NCBI GenBank assembly: GCA_009829735.1
Contig: CM020618.1
Coordinates: 27,194,894 to 27,258,893 of the forward strand
DNA length: 64,000 bases
Source: Pyropia yezoensis
Lineage: Eukaryota > Rhodophyta > Bangiophyceae > Bangiales > Bangiaceae
Direction of reading: 5' to 3'
The first letter of the stretch is position 1; every line of letters begins with the position of its first letter. Positions 51,074-63,200 of the stretch are shown here, in pieces. The position numbers and the translations under genes were made by a program. A model generated the notes under the pieces. The model was given only the letters and a program-made list of their open reading frames with translations. It searched no databases and was not told the DNA's origin.

Positions 51074-54000
51074 TCTGGCTGCTTTTTGGCCTCGAAAGGC
51101 GGCGTTCGCTTGCGAGAATCAAGTGTCGCACTCTGCCGGCCTGACAAGACATTGCGAAATACCTCAGTCTTCTGCGGCCGCGAGTGTGGTTTTGGCAGAA
51201 TCCCCACCGCCCACAGTTTTTGAGTGACTCGTCGCGAAAACTCTCCCCGCCATGAACCGGCCATGAACTGTCATCATCGTTCGGTGGTGCCCAATCAGAG
51301 ACTGGAAAGGCATTCGGATGTGCCAGGAACGGTGGAAACGCCGCCGCCCTGCGCCGCTGCCCTCCTTACAGCCTGACAGTGCTCGACGAGTGGGCCGTCC
51401 CGACGCCCCTCCGCGGCGGCGACCGCGGCGCTCGGGGTGGGGGTGGGGGTGGGGGTGGTCGTGGGGGCGGCGGCTATGCGGGCACGGGGGCGAGGATCGG
51501 CTTGACGCCCCTTCACGCGCTGACGGGCAGGGGAACGGGGGTGGGGCTCAGCACATAGCTACATGGGGGGCTCAGCGACGGCACTGACCGGCTCCTCGGC
51601 GGTCACCCCGCTGGCCTGGGGAGCAGCGGCGGCACTTCGCGCGGGGACGCTGCTGGCTCCCGGGGGGGTTGGTTTGGGGTAGGGCTGGCCGCTGCCGGGG
51701 GTGCAAGAAGTGCGCCAATGGATGAGGTCTGAGCGCAATGTGAAGACCAAGTTGTGGAATAAGTGTTGATCAATAAAAAGGAAATGAGACCGAGCGGCCG
51801 CACGAGCGGAAAGCAACGGCTATTACCGTTGAGGCAAAAGAGACTGCCCTTTCTCGCCCGGACGTTCGATGGGGAGCAGGCCGGCCCGACGGGGGCGGCG
51901 TGCCCCCACGTCGGAGGTAAGCGGGAAACATTATGCTGGTCGAGCGACCGAGCGGAGGCCGACTGGCCGATCGTTACCAGCATGGCAAACAATACGAAAG
52001 CAAGGACAGATGAAAAATACGAAAGAACAGTAGGCCCCCGAAGGGCGAGTCGCAAGTGATCCCAAACCAACAAGGTGGGGGCCACCAGTCAGGGGGGCTA
52101 CAAGCCCGTAAGTACCGGAATTCGGCATGACCGGCGGATATGCTACACAAGTGGTGAATAGTCCAAGCAATGGGGACGATGACGCGCGAAAGAACTCGGA
52201 GCGAAGTACAGGGATGCAGCACAACGTGAGAAACGTGCTTCGCCGCCGCAGACCTTTATAGCAAATGGACGCGCCGCCCAGCAGAAGGCGGAAGCGCCAG
52301 CAAGCATAGGAGGGCGCTGCGAGGAAGATACAAGCGCCGCCTGGCAAGAAGAAGCGCCACCAAAAAGAGGGTACGCAGCGTCGCTGCCGTCCACATCGAG
52401 GATGTCAGACTTCAGACTGGCAGCGCCACAGCAGAGCAGGACATTTGTCGCCGCATGGCCGGGCCAAGAAGGTCGCGAACCTCTTTTAGCAAGCGTGTCC
52501 GGCGTGCTCACGACCGGCTTGCGATCCGAGAGATGCCGCACATCACCGTGTTGTATGAAGCGCTGTGATGAGGCGCCTCGGTCGTTCCCCACCGTGAGAC
52601 TTCTGCCACCCGACAGCACAGCTTGTAGCGGTCGTGCTCGTACAAACTGAGCGGTGGGGACCAGCCGCGGGCCACTTCTCCAATTGAAAAACCAGGAAAG
52701 GCAGAAAAAGCCCCGCCAATTGGCTGGAAAGAGCGCCAACACTTCTTCGCTGGCCCTCTTGACGACGGAGTTTACAACCAGATGTTCAGACTGTTTAGAC
52801 GGCAGTGCGCAGTGACCCTGTGAGGATCTTTTCCCTGTGTGCGCCCAACGCGTTGCTTGCGTTAGCGAAGCACCCGGGAAACGGCGGCCAGCCCCAGTTT
52901 TTGCCCAGGTACAAGAGAACCACCTCGTCAAGGAGAAAGAGAAAGAAACAGGCTGGCCACCGTTTCCTTCTCGAAAAACAGCAAAAAACGGTTTTCATGC
53001 AGACACGAAGCGTGTTTCAAGGCGTGTTCCCTGCTCGCAGCCAGCACGTTTCGTGTGCTTTTTCCGACAGAGAAACAGGCTTTTCGCAACTTGTTTGAGG
53101 CGATAGTCTGCCAGGGTGGTGTAAACGTGCGCAGCAGTGCGACAACCTTCTGACGTCTGTGCACGCCCGATGCACGTTGTGCGCCTCAAGCGCGGGCTCG
53201 ACATCGTCAAATCGGCCTGTACGAGGCCGTGAGGGGGGCCTTACAGAATTGATGGCTTGCAGCCTGCGATCCGTGCACAGAATGACACCATTCTGGCCTT
53301 TTTCTTGCTCCTGATGCGCGCAGACTTCGTGGAAGAAGGCGCTCAATCGAGCACGTCTGTCGCGCTTTTCGTGCTCGCCTGTTGCAGATCGCAGGAATTG
53401 GTGCGCATAATCAGGCGGAAAAGGGCGTTTGGTGCGCGTTTTCTGTTCGCGCGCAGGGTCCTGCGCGCATGTACTGGTGTCTAGTCTACCAAAAAAATGG
53501 CTCACATGAGCCCGTCCTGAGTAGAGATGTCCTCCTTTTTCTCGAAAGATTGCGTTGCAATGAAATTCCGTGAACGCCGTTCAGCCCATTCACTGTCAAC
53601 AGACATCAGCGAGGGAGTCAGTCTGACTGTCTGACACCCGGCAAGCCAGGAGGCAGCAAGGCAATGTGGGCACGCTCATCTCCGGCGGGACGCGGGCGCC
53701 GTCACCACCCAAATGACCCTATGGAAGGCGGCTGCAGCGCAAGCAAGGCGCAAGGATGATGGTACGAATAAGCCACTGGGCCCGTCGAGGAGGTGGATCC
53801 CACGCGAGGGAACCACAACCCCCCCTGCGGACGTGGGGGGGGGGCCCCCCCCGCACGGCCGTAGGGGGGGGGGGGCTAGTCACCCCCGCGAGGTAGACTC
53901 GTCCCCTGCCCCGCCATCGGACGACCCGGTCCTACCCCCCGCGGCCGTGAGTGGGAGGACCCGCTCAACCGCGCGCGGGACCCGCACCACCCCCACGGAC

Positions 54001-54181
54001 AGGCGACACTGCCCCCCCCCCGCGGCCGTGGAGGAAGGACCTAGTCACCCCCAAGTGGGACCCGCTTCCCCCCTTCCCCCGCCGGGCAAGCCGGCCCCGC
54101 TGTGGACGGACGTCCGGATGCCCAGGACCGCACCAGAGCCCCCACTCAATATGCTCATAAGGGGCGTTTCCGTTGTGTGTA
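51074..54181. other. Unassigned repeat-like region
   Basis: Mixed composition with many short frames and no recognisable protein. On the minus strand a TATAAAG word (near 52255-52261) followed by several hundred bases of leader-like sequence resembles an LTR promoter, but no paired LTR, primer site or duplication could be shown. From 53760 to 54100 the sequence is C/G-homopolymer-rich with repeated GCGGCCGT(G/A)...GG words. Confidence 0.35.
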
Positions 54182-54674
54182 TTATAGTAACAGCTGCGCA
54201 ACGATGGCATCTACATCAGCTGGGTCTACGTCCGGGAGGGCCTCGTCTTGCTCCTCCCAGGTATCCAGCCCAGCGCCATCGGCGGCTGCAGCGGGGGCGT
54301 TGGCGTCTGGAGCGACGCCACCACCGGCATCCACTCCCCCAAGAGCACCCTCCCCCGCCACACCTTTCTCCCCCTCCCCCCCTTCCACCCCGCGGGATTC
54401 ATCCGCGGGCAAAATAAAAGCGGCACAGCTTTGCCTCCGTCGACGACCTTGTAAAGTTTGTGACGGGGTCAGACCGACGCAGCTGCCCGTTATTAAAAGC
54501 AATGCGGGTCAGTTGGTCAACCAGTAGGGGAGAGAGGCGGTTGCGGCGCGTTGTGTGCACTTGTTGTAAACCCTTGAAGGCGCGCTCATCTCCAGCTGCC
54601 GACGCTGGATACGAAAACAAACGAAGGCAGATGGGGTGCCACAGCTCGAACCGCTCGCCGTACAAGCGCCACAA
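54182..54674 (-). pseudogene. hAT transposase C-terminal fragment
   Basis: The frame from 54674 reads LWRLYGERFELWHP, then PASAAGDERAFKG, VHTTRRNRL and VDQLTRIAFN, the order and spacing of the hATC dimerisation domain. A frameshift near 54430-54450 moves the continuation to the frame ending at 54182 with an acidic tail (DTWEEQDEALPDVD). The catalytic core is missing upstream. It is a dead remnant. Confidence 0.7.
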
Positions 54675-55263
54675 TGCCCGCGGGTGTAAACGCCGCTAGT
54701 GTGGCAGAATTGACCCCCAGATAGGGGGGCAACACGTGCTATGCAAGGGGCGGCAGGCCACTAGCCTGACCCGTTCCTCCCCCTGCATTTGGGTTCATAT
54801 TCCCTAAGTTTGGGGTTGTTAGCTTAGTAGTAAATCCAACTTGGATTTGAGGGTTTTCTGCATTTACCGTCTTGAATTTTCGTGTGGCCCGGTGGGCAGG
54901 TGCTGGGGTGGGAGATTCTGAGTGGCGAGATTCTGAGGGGACCCTGGGGGGATAAGGGGAGGGACAGCGGGGCTTGGCCTTGCTTCCCCGTCCCGACCAA
55001 GAAACTGTTGGCCCACACACAATCTTCTTGTTTGTCAGTGGGGGGATTGCCCCACAACAGGGATAGAGTGTGTGCGACTTGCACTTCTTCCGGTTCCCCC
55101 GACACGGGAGGCAGCCCTTGTACACCGCCCCAACTTGGGTGTCGCGTGTGCGAGAGGTTTTTGCCACATTTGGTGGAGCAGCAGGGGACAGAGGTAAACT
55201 TTACCCCCGGGTGCACCCGGGTGTAGGGGGCCCTCTGTCTCAGAGGAACGGTGGACTTGGACC
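54675..55263. other. Spacer or 5' flank of the first gypsy-type unit
   Basis: Lower-GC sequence with CCCCCAGATAGGGGGGCAAC near 54716-54735 and no coding sequence. It may include leader or LTR remnants of the downstream unit, but no LTR pair is identified. Confidence 0.35.
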
Positions 55264-55287
55264 GTGTCATACGGATCGTTAGCCCAC

Positions 55288-57235
55288 ATGGCCAGTTCGG
55301 ACCCCCCGTCGTCTGGGGAGTACACGGGTGACGCACGTACTTCAGTGCCTTTGAATACTGGTGAGACACAGGTAGGTGTACCTGGGGTCGCAGAGGGACT
55401 AGAGGTCCCTCAAGGCAGCAGGACTGGAAGTACGGGCGGGCAACTGGCCACCCCGACTCAGTCGGGAGTTCATTCGGGTGACACTTCTGATGTGGGCGGG
55501 CCGAAGTCTGGCCACCGTGTGGTACACTCAACGGGAACGTCCCAAGGTGAGAGGACTGTCCCCGCGGTTTCCACTCGGGTTGGAGCCAACTTTGGCTTGG
55601 AGCCGTCGCCAACTAGGCTTTCGGAGGACGGCGGACCTCCGTTGATCGGCTATGGGCTCGCGCCCATGCCCCCGGTTGAGACCCCTGAGGATCGTGGTTA
55701 ACCCTCAGGTGGACTCCCGGAGGCGGACCGAGACTCAACTGGAGTCGACAATCCATTCCTCGCGGAAACTGTCCGTCGGGAGGCGACCAATGTGTTGCGG
55801 CAGACGTTGCCGGACCTGGTGGTCACGATGACGAATACTTTTGTGAATCAGATTGTGGCGAGTTTGCCAGATGGCCTTAATGTCCAGACCGGATTGGGGC
55901 TTTCGAGCCCGCAGGCACAGGGGGAATCCCTCCTTACGCCTATCTCGGGTTGCCCCGAACAGGGGGCGACCCCTGTGACTCCCAAAGAGGGAGCCACACC
56001 ATTCTCGGTGGAGCGTACGCCCTTCACGGGGGAGTTCCCCTCGGAAACGCCGGCGGCTACACCAAGCTCGCCGCGGCAGACAGCAGGCACTGAGGGTCAA
56101 CTCACCCCAGTGCCTCAGCGGCTTTTCCCTCAACGTGAGGTGCCGCCCAAGATCCAGGTAGCCAACCCGGTCTACCAGAGGATCTTTGACTGTGAGACCT
56201 ACGCTCTCCACAACAAGTCTGTGGCGTATGGTCCTGTCCAGGCCCGAGCCATGGGCCGTGCCAAGAAGAATGCACTTCACTCTTTTGGGCACAAAGCGGA
56301 GTGGGATGAAACTCCCCCCCTCCGCGTCTTTGAGTTTCTACGTCGTTTCACAAAAGCCTGTGACGACCATGCCATAAGTGAAGGCATGGCTTTCTATATG
56401 CTACAGGAATTTACGAACGGCGACCTGCGGACAGAACTTATGTCCGTCATGCCCAGTTCCTCAAGCGGAGGCGCTGGTGAGGTGACGTCCTATTTGGAGC
56501 TCGTCAACTGGTTGTTGAGAGCCATGGTGGATGAAGCAGCGTTGGCTTCTCAAGTTGAGGAGTGTACCCAAGCTCACCAGGAAGAGGCTGAGGACGAGTT
56601 GTCCTTCGCGGAGCGAGTTCGTAAGCTTAAAATTTTTTGAGGGTTTCTTCATCCACAAGCTGTGGTGAAGAGTCGGTTTGTGGAGGGACTCCATTGGTCA
56701 GTCCGGATGGAGACCCGGAAGCATAACACTGCCCGGGCGACCCTGGCCGAGTTGGCTAGGTTCGCCTACCGCAGAGGTGAGGCCTAGCGCAAGTTGTGGG
56801 AGGAACAACGCCAGGAGCGTCAGACCGAGAGTGGCCAGGGAACGCGAGGAGACGCGCCAGGCCAGAGAGTTGAGAGAGGCACGTCGAATCCGCAAGGAAA
56901 GGGTAGTAGCTGCCGTGGGAACTTCCCAGGGTACCTCTTCGTCTTCCTCAGTCGGGAAGACCCCTCCGAGAACTGACAATCGGTGTTGGAACTGCAACTC
57001 CGATGGACACTGGGCTTATGATTGCCCCAAGTTGAATAAACGCATTCAAGAACTTGTTAGGAATGCGAGTAAGAAGTCGGCTACGAACGAAGTACGTTCT
57101 CGCCGCGAGGGTGGACCTCGACCGGTAATGGCGGTCGCCACACCCTCGGCGGAGGAGGCGGACACGTCGTCCTCGGACTCGTCGTCTTCCCCTTCGCCCT
57201 CAGATTCAGACGCCAAGTCGGCGGGAAACGAATGA
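55288..57235 (+). pseudogene. Degenerate Ty3/gypsy-type gag (unit 1)
   Basis: Reading starts at MASSDPPSSGEY. The capsid-like core is FGHKAEWDETPPLRVFEFLR then EGMAFYMLQEFTNGDLRTEL, and a CCHC knuckle (CWNCNSDGHWAYDC, C-x2-C-x4-H-x4-C) lies near 57000. Lesions: in-frame TAA at 55699-55701, TGA at 56638-56640, TAG at 56785-56787, and a frame change between about 56790 and 56850. The ending TGA overlaps the ATG of the protease frame (ATGA at 57232-57235). An acidic Ser-rich tail (SSSDSSSSPSPSDSD) closes it. No active Gag could be made from this copy. Confidence 0.75.
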
Positions 57236-57750
57236 CCGTTGGAGCTGGTCGTCCTAAGCTCACAACGGCAGCCTCGGCCAAGTGGGCCAAGAGGACGAAC
57301 CAGCCCTGCCGGATACTGCGGCGACCTAAGGCAGTCCGCCCACCTCAGGTAGGACTCCCCAAGAACGTAAAACCACGTCGGGTCATCGCGGTGCTGACGG
57401 GTGAGAACTTCCAGGTGGCTGGACGGGTGCAACTAGCCCCCGGCCGTGCCTGTTGTGCCCGTATCGTACTTGATACCGGGTCAGGAGCCTCCTTGATACG
57501 CAAGTCGCTAATACCAAAGGAGATGAAGCTCCAACGCTGGAAGTCTAAAGCTGACCATCTGATCGACATCAATGGCGGGGTACTGCCCATCGTTGGTGCC
57601 GTGACCCTACCAACTAGGTTAGGAACCCATGAGGTCGACGTGACCTATGGAGTAGTTGAGAATATATCGGTACCCCTGCTTCTGGGTACCCCTTATGTTG
57701 TAACACAAGTGCCTGTGGTGACGCCGTCTTCAGCCCTGGCACACGGATAG
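57232..57750 (+). CDS. Retropepsin-like protease of unit 1 (no RT follows)
   Basis: 172 residues, intact. The retropepsin active-site motif VLDTGSGASLIRKS places the Asp at residue 81; LLLGTPYV near the end corresponds to the family's second conserved strand. The start ATG overlaps the gag stop, suggesting re-initiation or frameshifting. The frame ends at a stop with no reverse transcriptase in frame; 150 bp later the gag of unit 2 begins. Its protein resembles the protease part of unit 2 (shared GENF.V and DTG.G..LIRK words), so the units are related lineages. Confidence 0.7.
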   Translation: MTVGAGRPKLTTAASAKWAKRTNQPCRILRRPKAVRPPQVGLPKNVKPRRVIAVLTGENFQVAGRVQLAPGRACCARIVLDTGSGASLIRKSLIPKEMKLQRWKSKADHLIDINGGVLPIVGAVTLPTRLGTHEVDVTYGVVENISVPLLLGTPYVVTQVPVVTPSSALAHG

Positions 57751-57901
57751 GGATCCAGTCCTTTTCTTGTACTCGTGGTGTTGCGACCTGATCGATTGTG
57801 TTGAGTTTTTACCTTTGACTGTGGTCTACTGTACTCTCCCCAATCTACCCCCTCGCTCTCTTATTCGTGGTGATTGTTACGTCGGTTGACTGATTGTGAC
57901 T
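57751..57901. other. Leader between the two gypsy-type units
   Basis: 151 bp, T- and C-rich, between the stop of the first unit's protease and the ATG of the second unit's gag. It is too short for a usual LTR plus primer-binding site and shows neither. Confidence 0.6.
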
Positions 57902-60085
57902 ATGTCTACCCAAGAGACGGGGAACGTTCAAGATGACGGATCGGCGTCGACGCCGACCCCGGAGGTGACTACGGGAACTGGGATCGGGAACCCGATCGAC
58001 AACATTGAGACGCCAATGCTTTCCGGTGCCGGATCGACATTTGGCACGGCTCGGACGGCAGGAGGCGGGGGTCCGCCTCAACTGTCATCGACCGACCTCA
58101 CTCCGCCGCCTCCTTCACCAGGGGATTCCCTGATGGCATCATTGGCCCGCATCGAGGCCCGGTTTTCCGGGCTCGACGCCTGTCAAGATCGGACGGAGGA
58201 CGCAATGGCAGTGTTGATGTCAACACGCCACACGACGGGACCCCGACGTGTTCCTCCCACACCGGTACGGTTCGAACCGGCCGGACTACTTTCCGAGTCC
58301 ACGAGGGTCAATTCCGGTGTTGCTACTCCTGGACAACCCCCGGACACAACGGGGTATGGATCCGACTCGTCGGCAGAGTTGGAACGGAGCCACACGGAGC
58401 GATACGCTCGGAGCACCCGAAGCGGACTCCGCGGACCCGACCCGGCGGATACTTACGCCGGTGGAGAGTCGGTTATTGGGGGAGGGGGTACCCTCGCACA
58501 GTATCCCCTCGACGACGAAAGCCAGGCAACTCGGGTTCCCGAGGTGCCGACGCCTGAAGTACCATCTTCAGTGGTGGAAGCTATGACCGCGCAGGTAACT
58601 GCGAGCCTACTGAAGCGGATGGAGTCCGATGAGTTTGCTCATCAACTGGCTAAGCGACTGGACATCCAGGACGCTGACACGGAGATCGTCAACGAGGTCT
58701 TCTGGTCGGTACTGACTCCCGAACGTTATCGTTTGGAGGACCGCTCTACCATCGTATCGGAATCGATGCGTAATACGTCGCATCGGGCGATGCGCTCCAT
58801 GTGGACCCTTATGAAGGGAGTCCCAATGTTCGGGGGGCCGAACGGACGCCCGTTGGCAGTCATCGGCTTCTTGACTAGCTTCAAGGCAGCCGCAGACAAG
58901 GCGCTCGTCAACGAGGGGCTGGCCCTGGAGATCCTCCCGTTCTTTGTTGATGAACGGGTGCGAGGCATTCTTCGCCAGGCATCCCCGATGCCGGGAATGA
59001 GGGTCGCGGCCACCCCCATGGATTACCGTGGGATCCTCAAGGTGCTGCTGAGCAGTTACCTCAGTGAGGACAAGTGCGAGGACCACTACCGGGCCCTGCG
59101 CACTGCCACCGCCCAGAGCTGGGAGGATGAGGAGATGTTTGGACGCCGGATCCAAGAGCTCGACTACGAGCTGGGAAAGCTCCTCGGAGAAGGGGAGCTA
59201 CGGGCCATCCTGTTCGCAGGAGTACCCAACTACGTGCGGATATCCGCTCGGGGAGCCAATACGGCCCGGACGAACTTCAGTCGACTGATGCACATGTGCA
59301 AGTCCCTAGGGGACGCCTACCGGGTGCTACACCCGGAATGTACCTTGGCCCCGAAGCCCAAGGGTGAGGGAGGCAAACCCAGTCTTACCCCGGTACCGAG
59401 GCAAGAGAAGGTGGAACGTAAGGCCGCACAAGTACTGGTGGCGACCGAACATACCCCTATTGGTGAGCATGAACCTCTAGTCGACCAAGAGGGCCACCTC
59501 TTGCTACCGGCGACGCCGGTGATTGATGAACATGGTACGGTAGCGTACATCGCCCCGGCTGGAACCCAGTTCCAGGTCAACGAAGGAACGGGACGGCGCG
59601 TCCCGTATGTGCGGACTACGGGGTTCTCCCCGGTGACGGGTAACCCTCACCAACCCTTGCCAACATGGGCGGTGCGCAGGGAGGCACCTCCGCAGATTGC
59701 GGGCCGACCCAACCGGTTGGGGGAGTCCATGTTCCGGTTGACCCAAGGACCCAAGGCCTACCAGGGAGCAGGCACTCGGGCGCCCGAGGGAGGCAACCGC
59801 AGCTACGGGGCTACCCCGATGCGAACTCAAGGGGGGACCGGCACGTCCGAATGTATGTTGTGCGGGGATCCCCAGCACTGGGTGTCTTCCTGCCCACTTA
59901 TCCCCGAGGAGTCTCGGAGGGCAGCGGCGCAACGCAAGGCATCCACAGGGGGGTATCCCGCCAGAGCACCCGGACCCGCACCGGGTAGGCAGCCAGCTCC
60001 AGGTGGAGTACTGGCCGTCGAGGAGGCACCGCCTCAGCCGGATGTCCCGGCGGACAGCACCCTACCAAGGGCGGGAATCGAGTAA
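57902..60085 (+). CDS. gag: Gag of Ty3/gypsy-type retrotransposon (unit 2)
   Basis: 727 residues, open throughout; I use the ATG at 57902 (a GTG two codons earlier is less likely). The N-terminal 230 residues are Thr/Pro/Gly-rich. A helical capsid-like region follows (VNEVFWSVLTPERYRLEDRS; LSSYLSEDKCEDHYRALR; SWEDEEMFGRRIQELDYELG; AILFAGVPNYVRI), as in Gag proteins of this superfamily. A zinc knuckle CMLCGDPQHWVSSC (C651, C654, H659, C664) binds nucleic acid during packaging. Its last 97 bases overlap the open pol frame, which lies in the -1 frame. Confidence 0.85.
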   Translation: MSTQETGNVQDDGSASTPTPEVTTGTGIGNPIDNIETPMLSGAGSTFGTARTAGGGGPPQLSSTDLTPPPPSPGDSLMASLARIEARFSGLDACQDRTEDAMAVLMSTRHTTGPRRVPPTPVRFEPAGLLSESTRVNSGVATPGQPPDTTGYGSDSSAELERSHTERYARSTRSGLRGPDPADTYAGGESVIGGGGTLAQYPLDDESQATRVPEVPTPEVPSSVVEAMTAQVTASLLKRMESDEFAHQLAKRLDIQDADTEIVNEVFWSVLTPERYRLEDRSTIVSESMRNTSHRAMRSMWTLMKGVPMFGGPNGRPLAVIGFLTSFKAAADKALVNEGLALEILPFFVDERVRGILRQASPMPGMRVAATPMDYRGILKVLLSSYLSEDKCEDHYRALRTATAQSWEDEEMFGRRIQELDYELGKLLGEGELRAILFAGVPNYVRISARGANTARTNFSRLMHMCKSLGDAYRVLHPECTLAPKPKGEGGKPSLTPVPRQEKVERKAAQVLVATEHTPIGEHEPLVDQEGHLLLPATPVIDEHGTVAYIAPAGTQFQVNEGTGRRVPYVRTTGFSPVTGNPHQPLPTWAVRREAPPQIAGRPNRLGESMFRLTQGPKAYQGAGTRAPEGGNRSYGATPMRTQGGTGTSECMLCGDPQHWVSSCPLIPEESRRAAAQRKASTGGYPARAPGPAPGRQPAPGGVLAVEEAPPQPDVPADSTLPRAGIE

Positions 60086-60282
60086 GAGGAAGGATGACCG
60101 GGGGGCGCTGGGGTAACCCCAGCAAGCCACCCCGGAGTACCGCGGGGAAAGCCCCACGGAGAGCGCGGTTGAGCCAACGCCGCATCAACCCCCGGGTACA
60201 CCTTCCGGCCCCGACGACACGGCGTCAGGGGATTGATGACCAACCACCAAGGTTGGGAGGAGAGGACGGGAAGCCCCGTCAC

Positions 60283-63200
60283 ATGGAACCAGACAAGGGC
60301 CCTGTTCAGGATGCCCGAGCTACACCGGATATCGGTGTAGGCCACGTGCTGTTTACCTTGGAGAACTTCAAGGTATCAGCCACACTGGGGGTTGACCCCC
60401 AGTCGACACGATCGTACTACCCTGTACTGGATACAGGGGCTGGACCCAACCTTATCCGGAAGGATACCCTCCCGGACAAGTGGCTTCCGCGAGTCAGAGT
60501 GACTCGGGGACCCACCATCAAGGACGCGAATGGTCGCCTCATTCGTACGACCGCAGCGATGTCGCTGCGGGTTACCATCGGGGAACTCACCACGAAAGTC
60601 GACTTCCTGGTGTGTGAGACCCTATCGGTGCCCTGCATACTGGGGTGCACCTTCATCAACGTTCACGTTGATGCAATCCGGCCAGGCCGGAGGACCGTCG
60701 AGCTTCAAGAAGCCGACGGGACGAAGCGAGGACACACGGCTATCGTCAGGGACCTGACGCTACAAGGGAGCCACGTTAACGTGGCTGAGGTGTACGCAAG
60801 TGTCGAGCCGAAGACACTTCGGTTGGCCAAGCGAACTCGCTTTGAGCCGTTGTCGGAGACAGTCCTCCCGGTTAACTGTGACCTCGCAGGCATCTGCAGA
60901 GTCAGGTCCAACTTGCGGACGTACAAGCCCCATGGGTTGACCATGGCCAACGGTCTCATAGACCTCCCATCAGGAGGGTCGTCCCTCCTAGTGATGGCGA
61001 ACTATCGCCGTAAGGCAGTCACCCTCCCGAAGGGAACTATCCTCGGGATTGCCGAGCTCTACGAAGGAGATATCCTTACCCCTGACAAGGAAGGTCAAGT
61101 GGACCCACTTGAGGTGCTGGCGGTCGCCGAGACCACCGAGCGACAGCAACCCGATGACGGGAAGCCTAGTCGACCATCATTACCGGCGGATATTCCGCCG
61201 AAGGACCAAGAAGCATTGCAGGCACTGGCCGAGGCTGACCTCGACCACCTTCCCCCTTCCGTAGCCGAAGGGGTACGACGGATGTTAAGAAAGCATGACG
61301 TCATGTGGACAGGCGGAGCCCTGGGTACCATTGGGGCAACCCAACATCGTATTGACCTGGTACCAGGCGCACGCCCCGCCCGGTCACAACCGCACCGAGC
61401 GGGACCTATGCAACGAGAGATCGTTGATGGAGAAGTGAAGAGGATGAGTGAAGCGAAGGTGATACGACCTTCGATGTCGGAGTGGGGTGCCCCAGTCGTT
61501 ATCGTACCGAAGAAGGATCAAATCCCTCGGTTTTGCATCGATTATCGACGCCTCAACTTGGTTACCAAGAAGGACTCCTACCCTTTACCAAGGATGGATG
61601 AATGCATCGACTCCCTGGGGGAAGCTACGGTGTTTACCACCATCGACTGCAATGCCGGATACTGGCAGGTCCCGGTGGCGGACGAGGATATCCCCAAGAC
61701 GGCATTCATCTGTCACAGTGGAGTGTACGAGTTCCTAAGGATGCCCTTCGGATTGTCCAACGCCCCCGCTACATTCCAGCGGGCTATCGACATTATACTG
61801 TCGGGGGTGAAGTGGCGTAACTGCCTAGTGTACCTCGATGACGTCATCGTCTTCTTGCGTAACATGGATGACCATGTGCAACATGTTGACGAGGTACTCA
61901 CCCTCTTGAGGAACGCCGGGGTAACCCTGCGTCTGAAGACGTGCGCCTTCTTCCAACAGACGGTCGAGTATCTGGGCCACCAGATAACCCCTGGTAAACC
62001 AGGGGTACTCGAAGCCAATACCCGGGCACTCCGGGATGCCCGGTTCCCTAACACCCAGACGCAGCTCAAGAGCTTCCTGGGAATGTGCAATGTATACCGA
62101 CGGTTCGTCAAGGACTTCGCTCGGATAGCTAAACCGTTAACGGTTCTTACGAGCAGTACCCTGCCCAAGGTACTCCAACCCCCTTCGCCTAGCGAAGAGG
62201 AGGCATTCGAGTCGCTGAAGCGAGCCCTACTATCCCCACCCGTCCTTGCGTTACCGCACCGACGGGGTACCTTCGTCATCGATGTCGATGCGTGCGACAC
62301 CCAAGTGGGATGCACCCTGCTACAGGGGGAGACGTTGATCGGTACCGATAACGTTATCCCGGACCTACGTCCGGTAGGATACTTCAGCCGGACACTCAAC
62401 CCGGCTGAGCGTAACTATAGTGCCACCGAGCGTGAATGCCTCGGAGTTATAAGGGCAGTGCAACTGCTCCGTCCATACCTGGAGGGCTCCAGGTTCATCG
62501 TGAGGTCCGACCACGAACCCCTACGATGGCTCCTCAACCTTGGTGACAAGGATTCCGATAGCCATGGGAGGCTAGCCCGATGGAGGCTAAAAATGGCCGA
62601 GCACGACTACCGTACCGTGTATAAGGCTGGGTCAACCCACCATCTCGGAGACGCATTGTCTCGACTCGACACCCCGAGCGGGGATACCCGCCCGGTGGAC
62701 GAGGACATCCCGGTGGTACCGGTCTGCATGGTGGGTAACGCTACCCAAGGTATGGTTGACCATACCATGGCACACCGAGCATGCCCACTAACCCTCGCGG
62801 ACTTCCGCGAGGCACAAGCCAATGACGACGACTGTAGACGTCATCGCGCTAACCTCCTGGCCGGTACGGCCGGCATCTTCTCCGAGAACGAAGACGGACT
62901 CATATACCGGCGGGCACCCGCCGATGGACGACATCAAGTCGTGGTTCCCGTGTCCTTACGGCAAGCCGTCATGGAACGAGAACACGAGAACCCCACAGCC
63001 GGACACCCGGGGGGTTCACGTATGTTCGCAGCAATGCGAAGGTTCTTCTACTGGCCAGCAATGGCCGTCGACGTGGTCGACCACGTAAGGGGATGCCACC
63101 CCTGTGCGCGTAACCGCATGAGTCTACATAGGCAGGCGTCTGCCATGAAGCTATTCCCACCCGATGGGCCCAACGAGCAAGTCGCTATCGACATACTCGG

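Noticed and set aside
54824..55612. Minus-strand frame of 262 codons near the gypsy-type units
   Set aside because: It lacks any domain and overlaps the gag leader in antisense; it is probably chance in lower-GC sequence.
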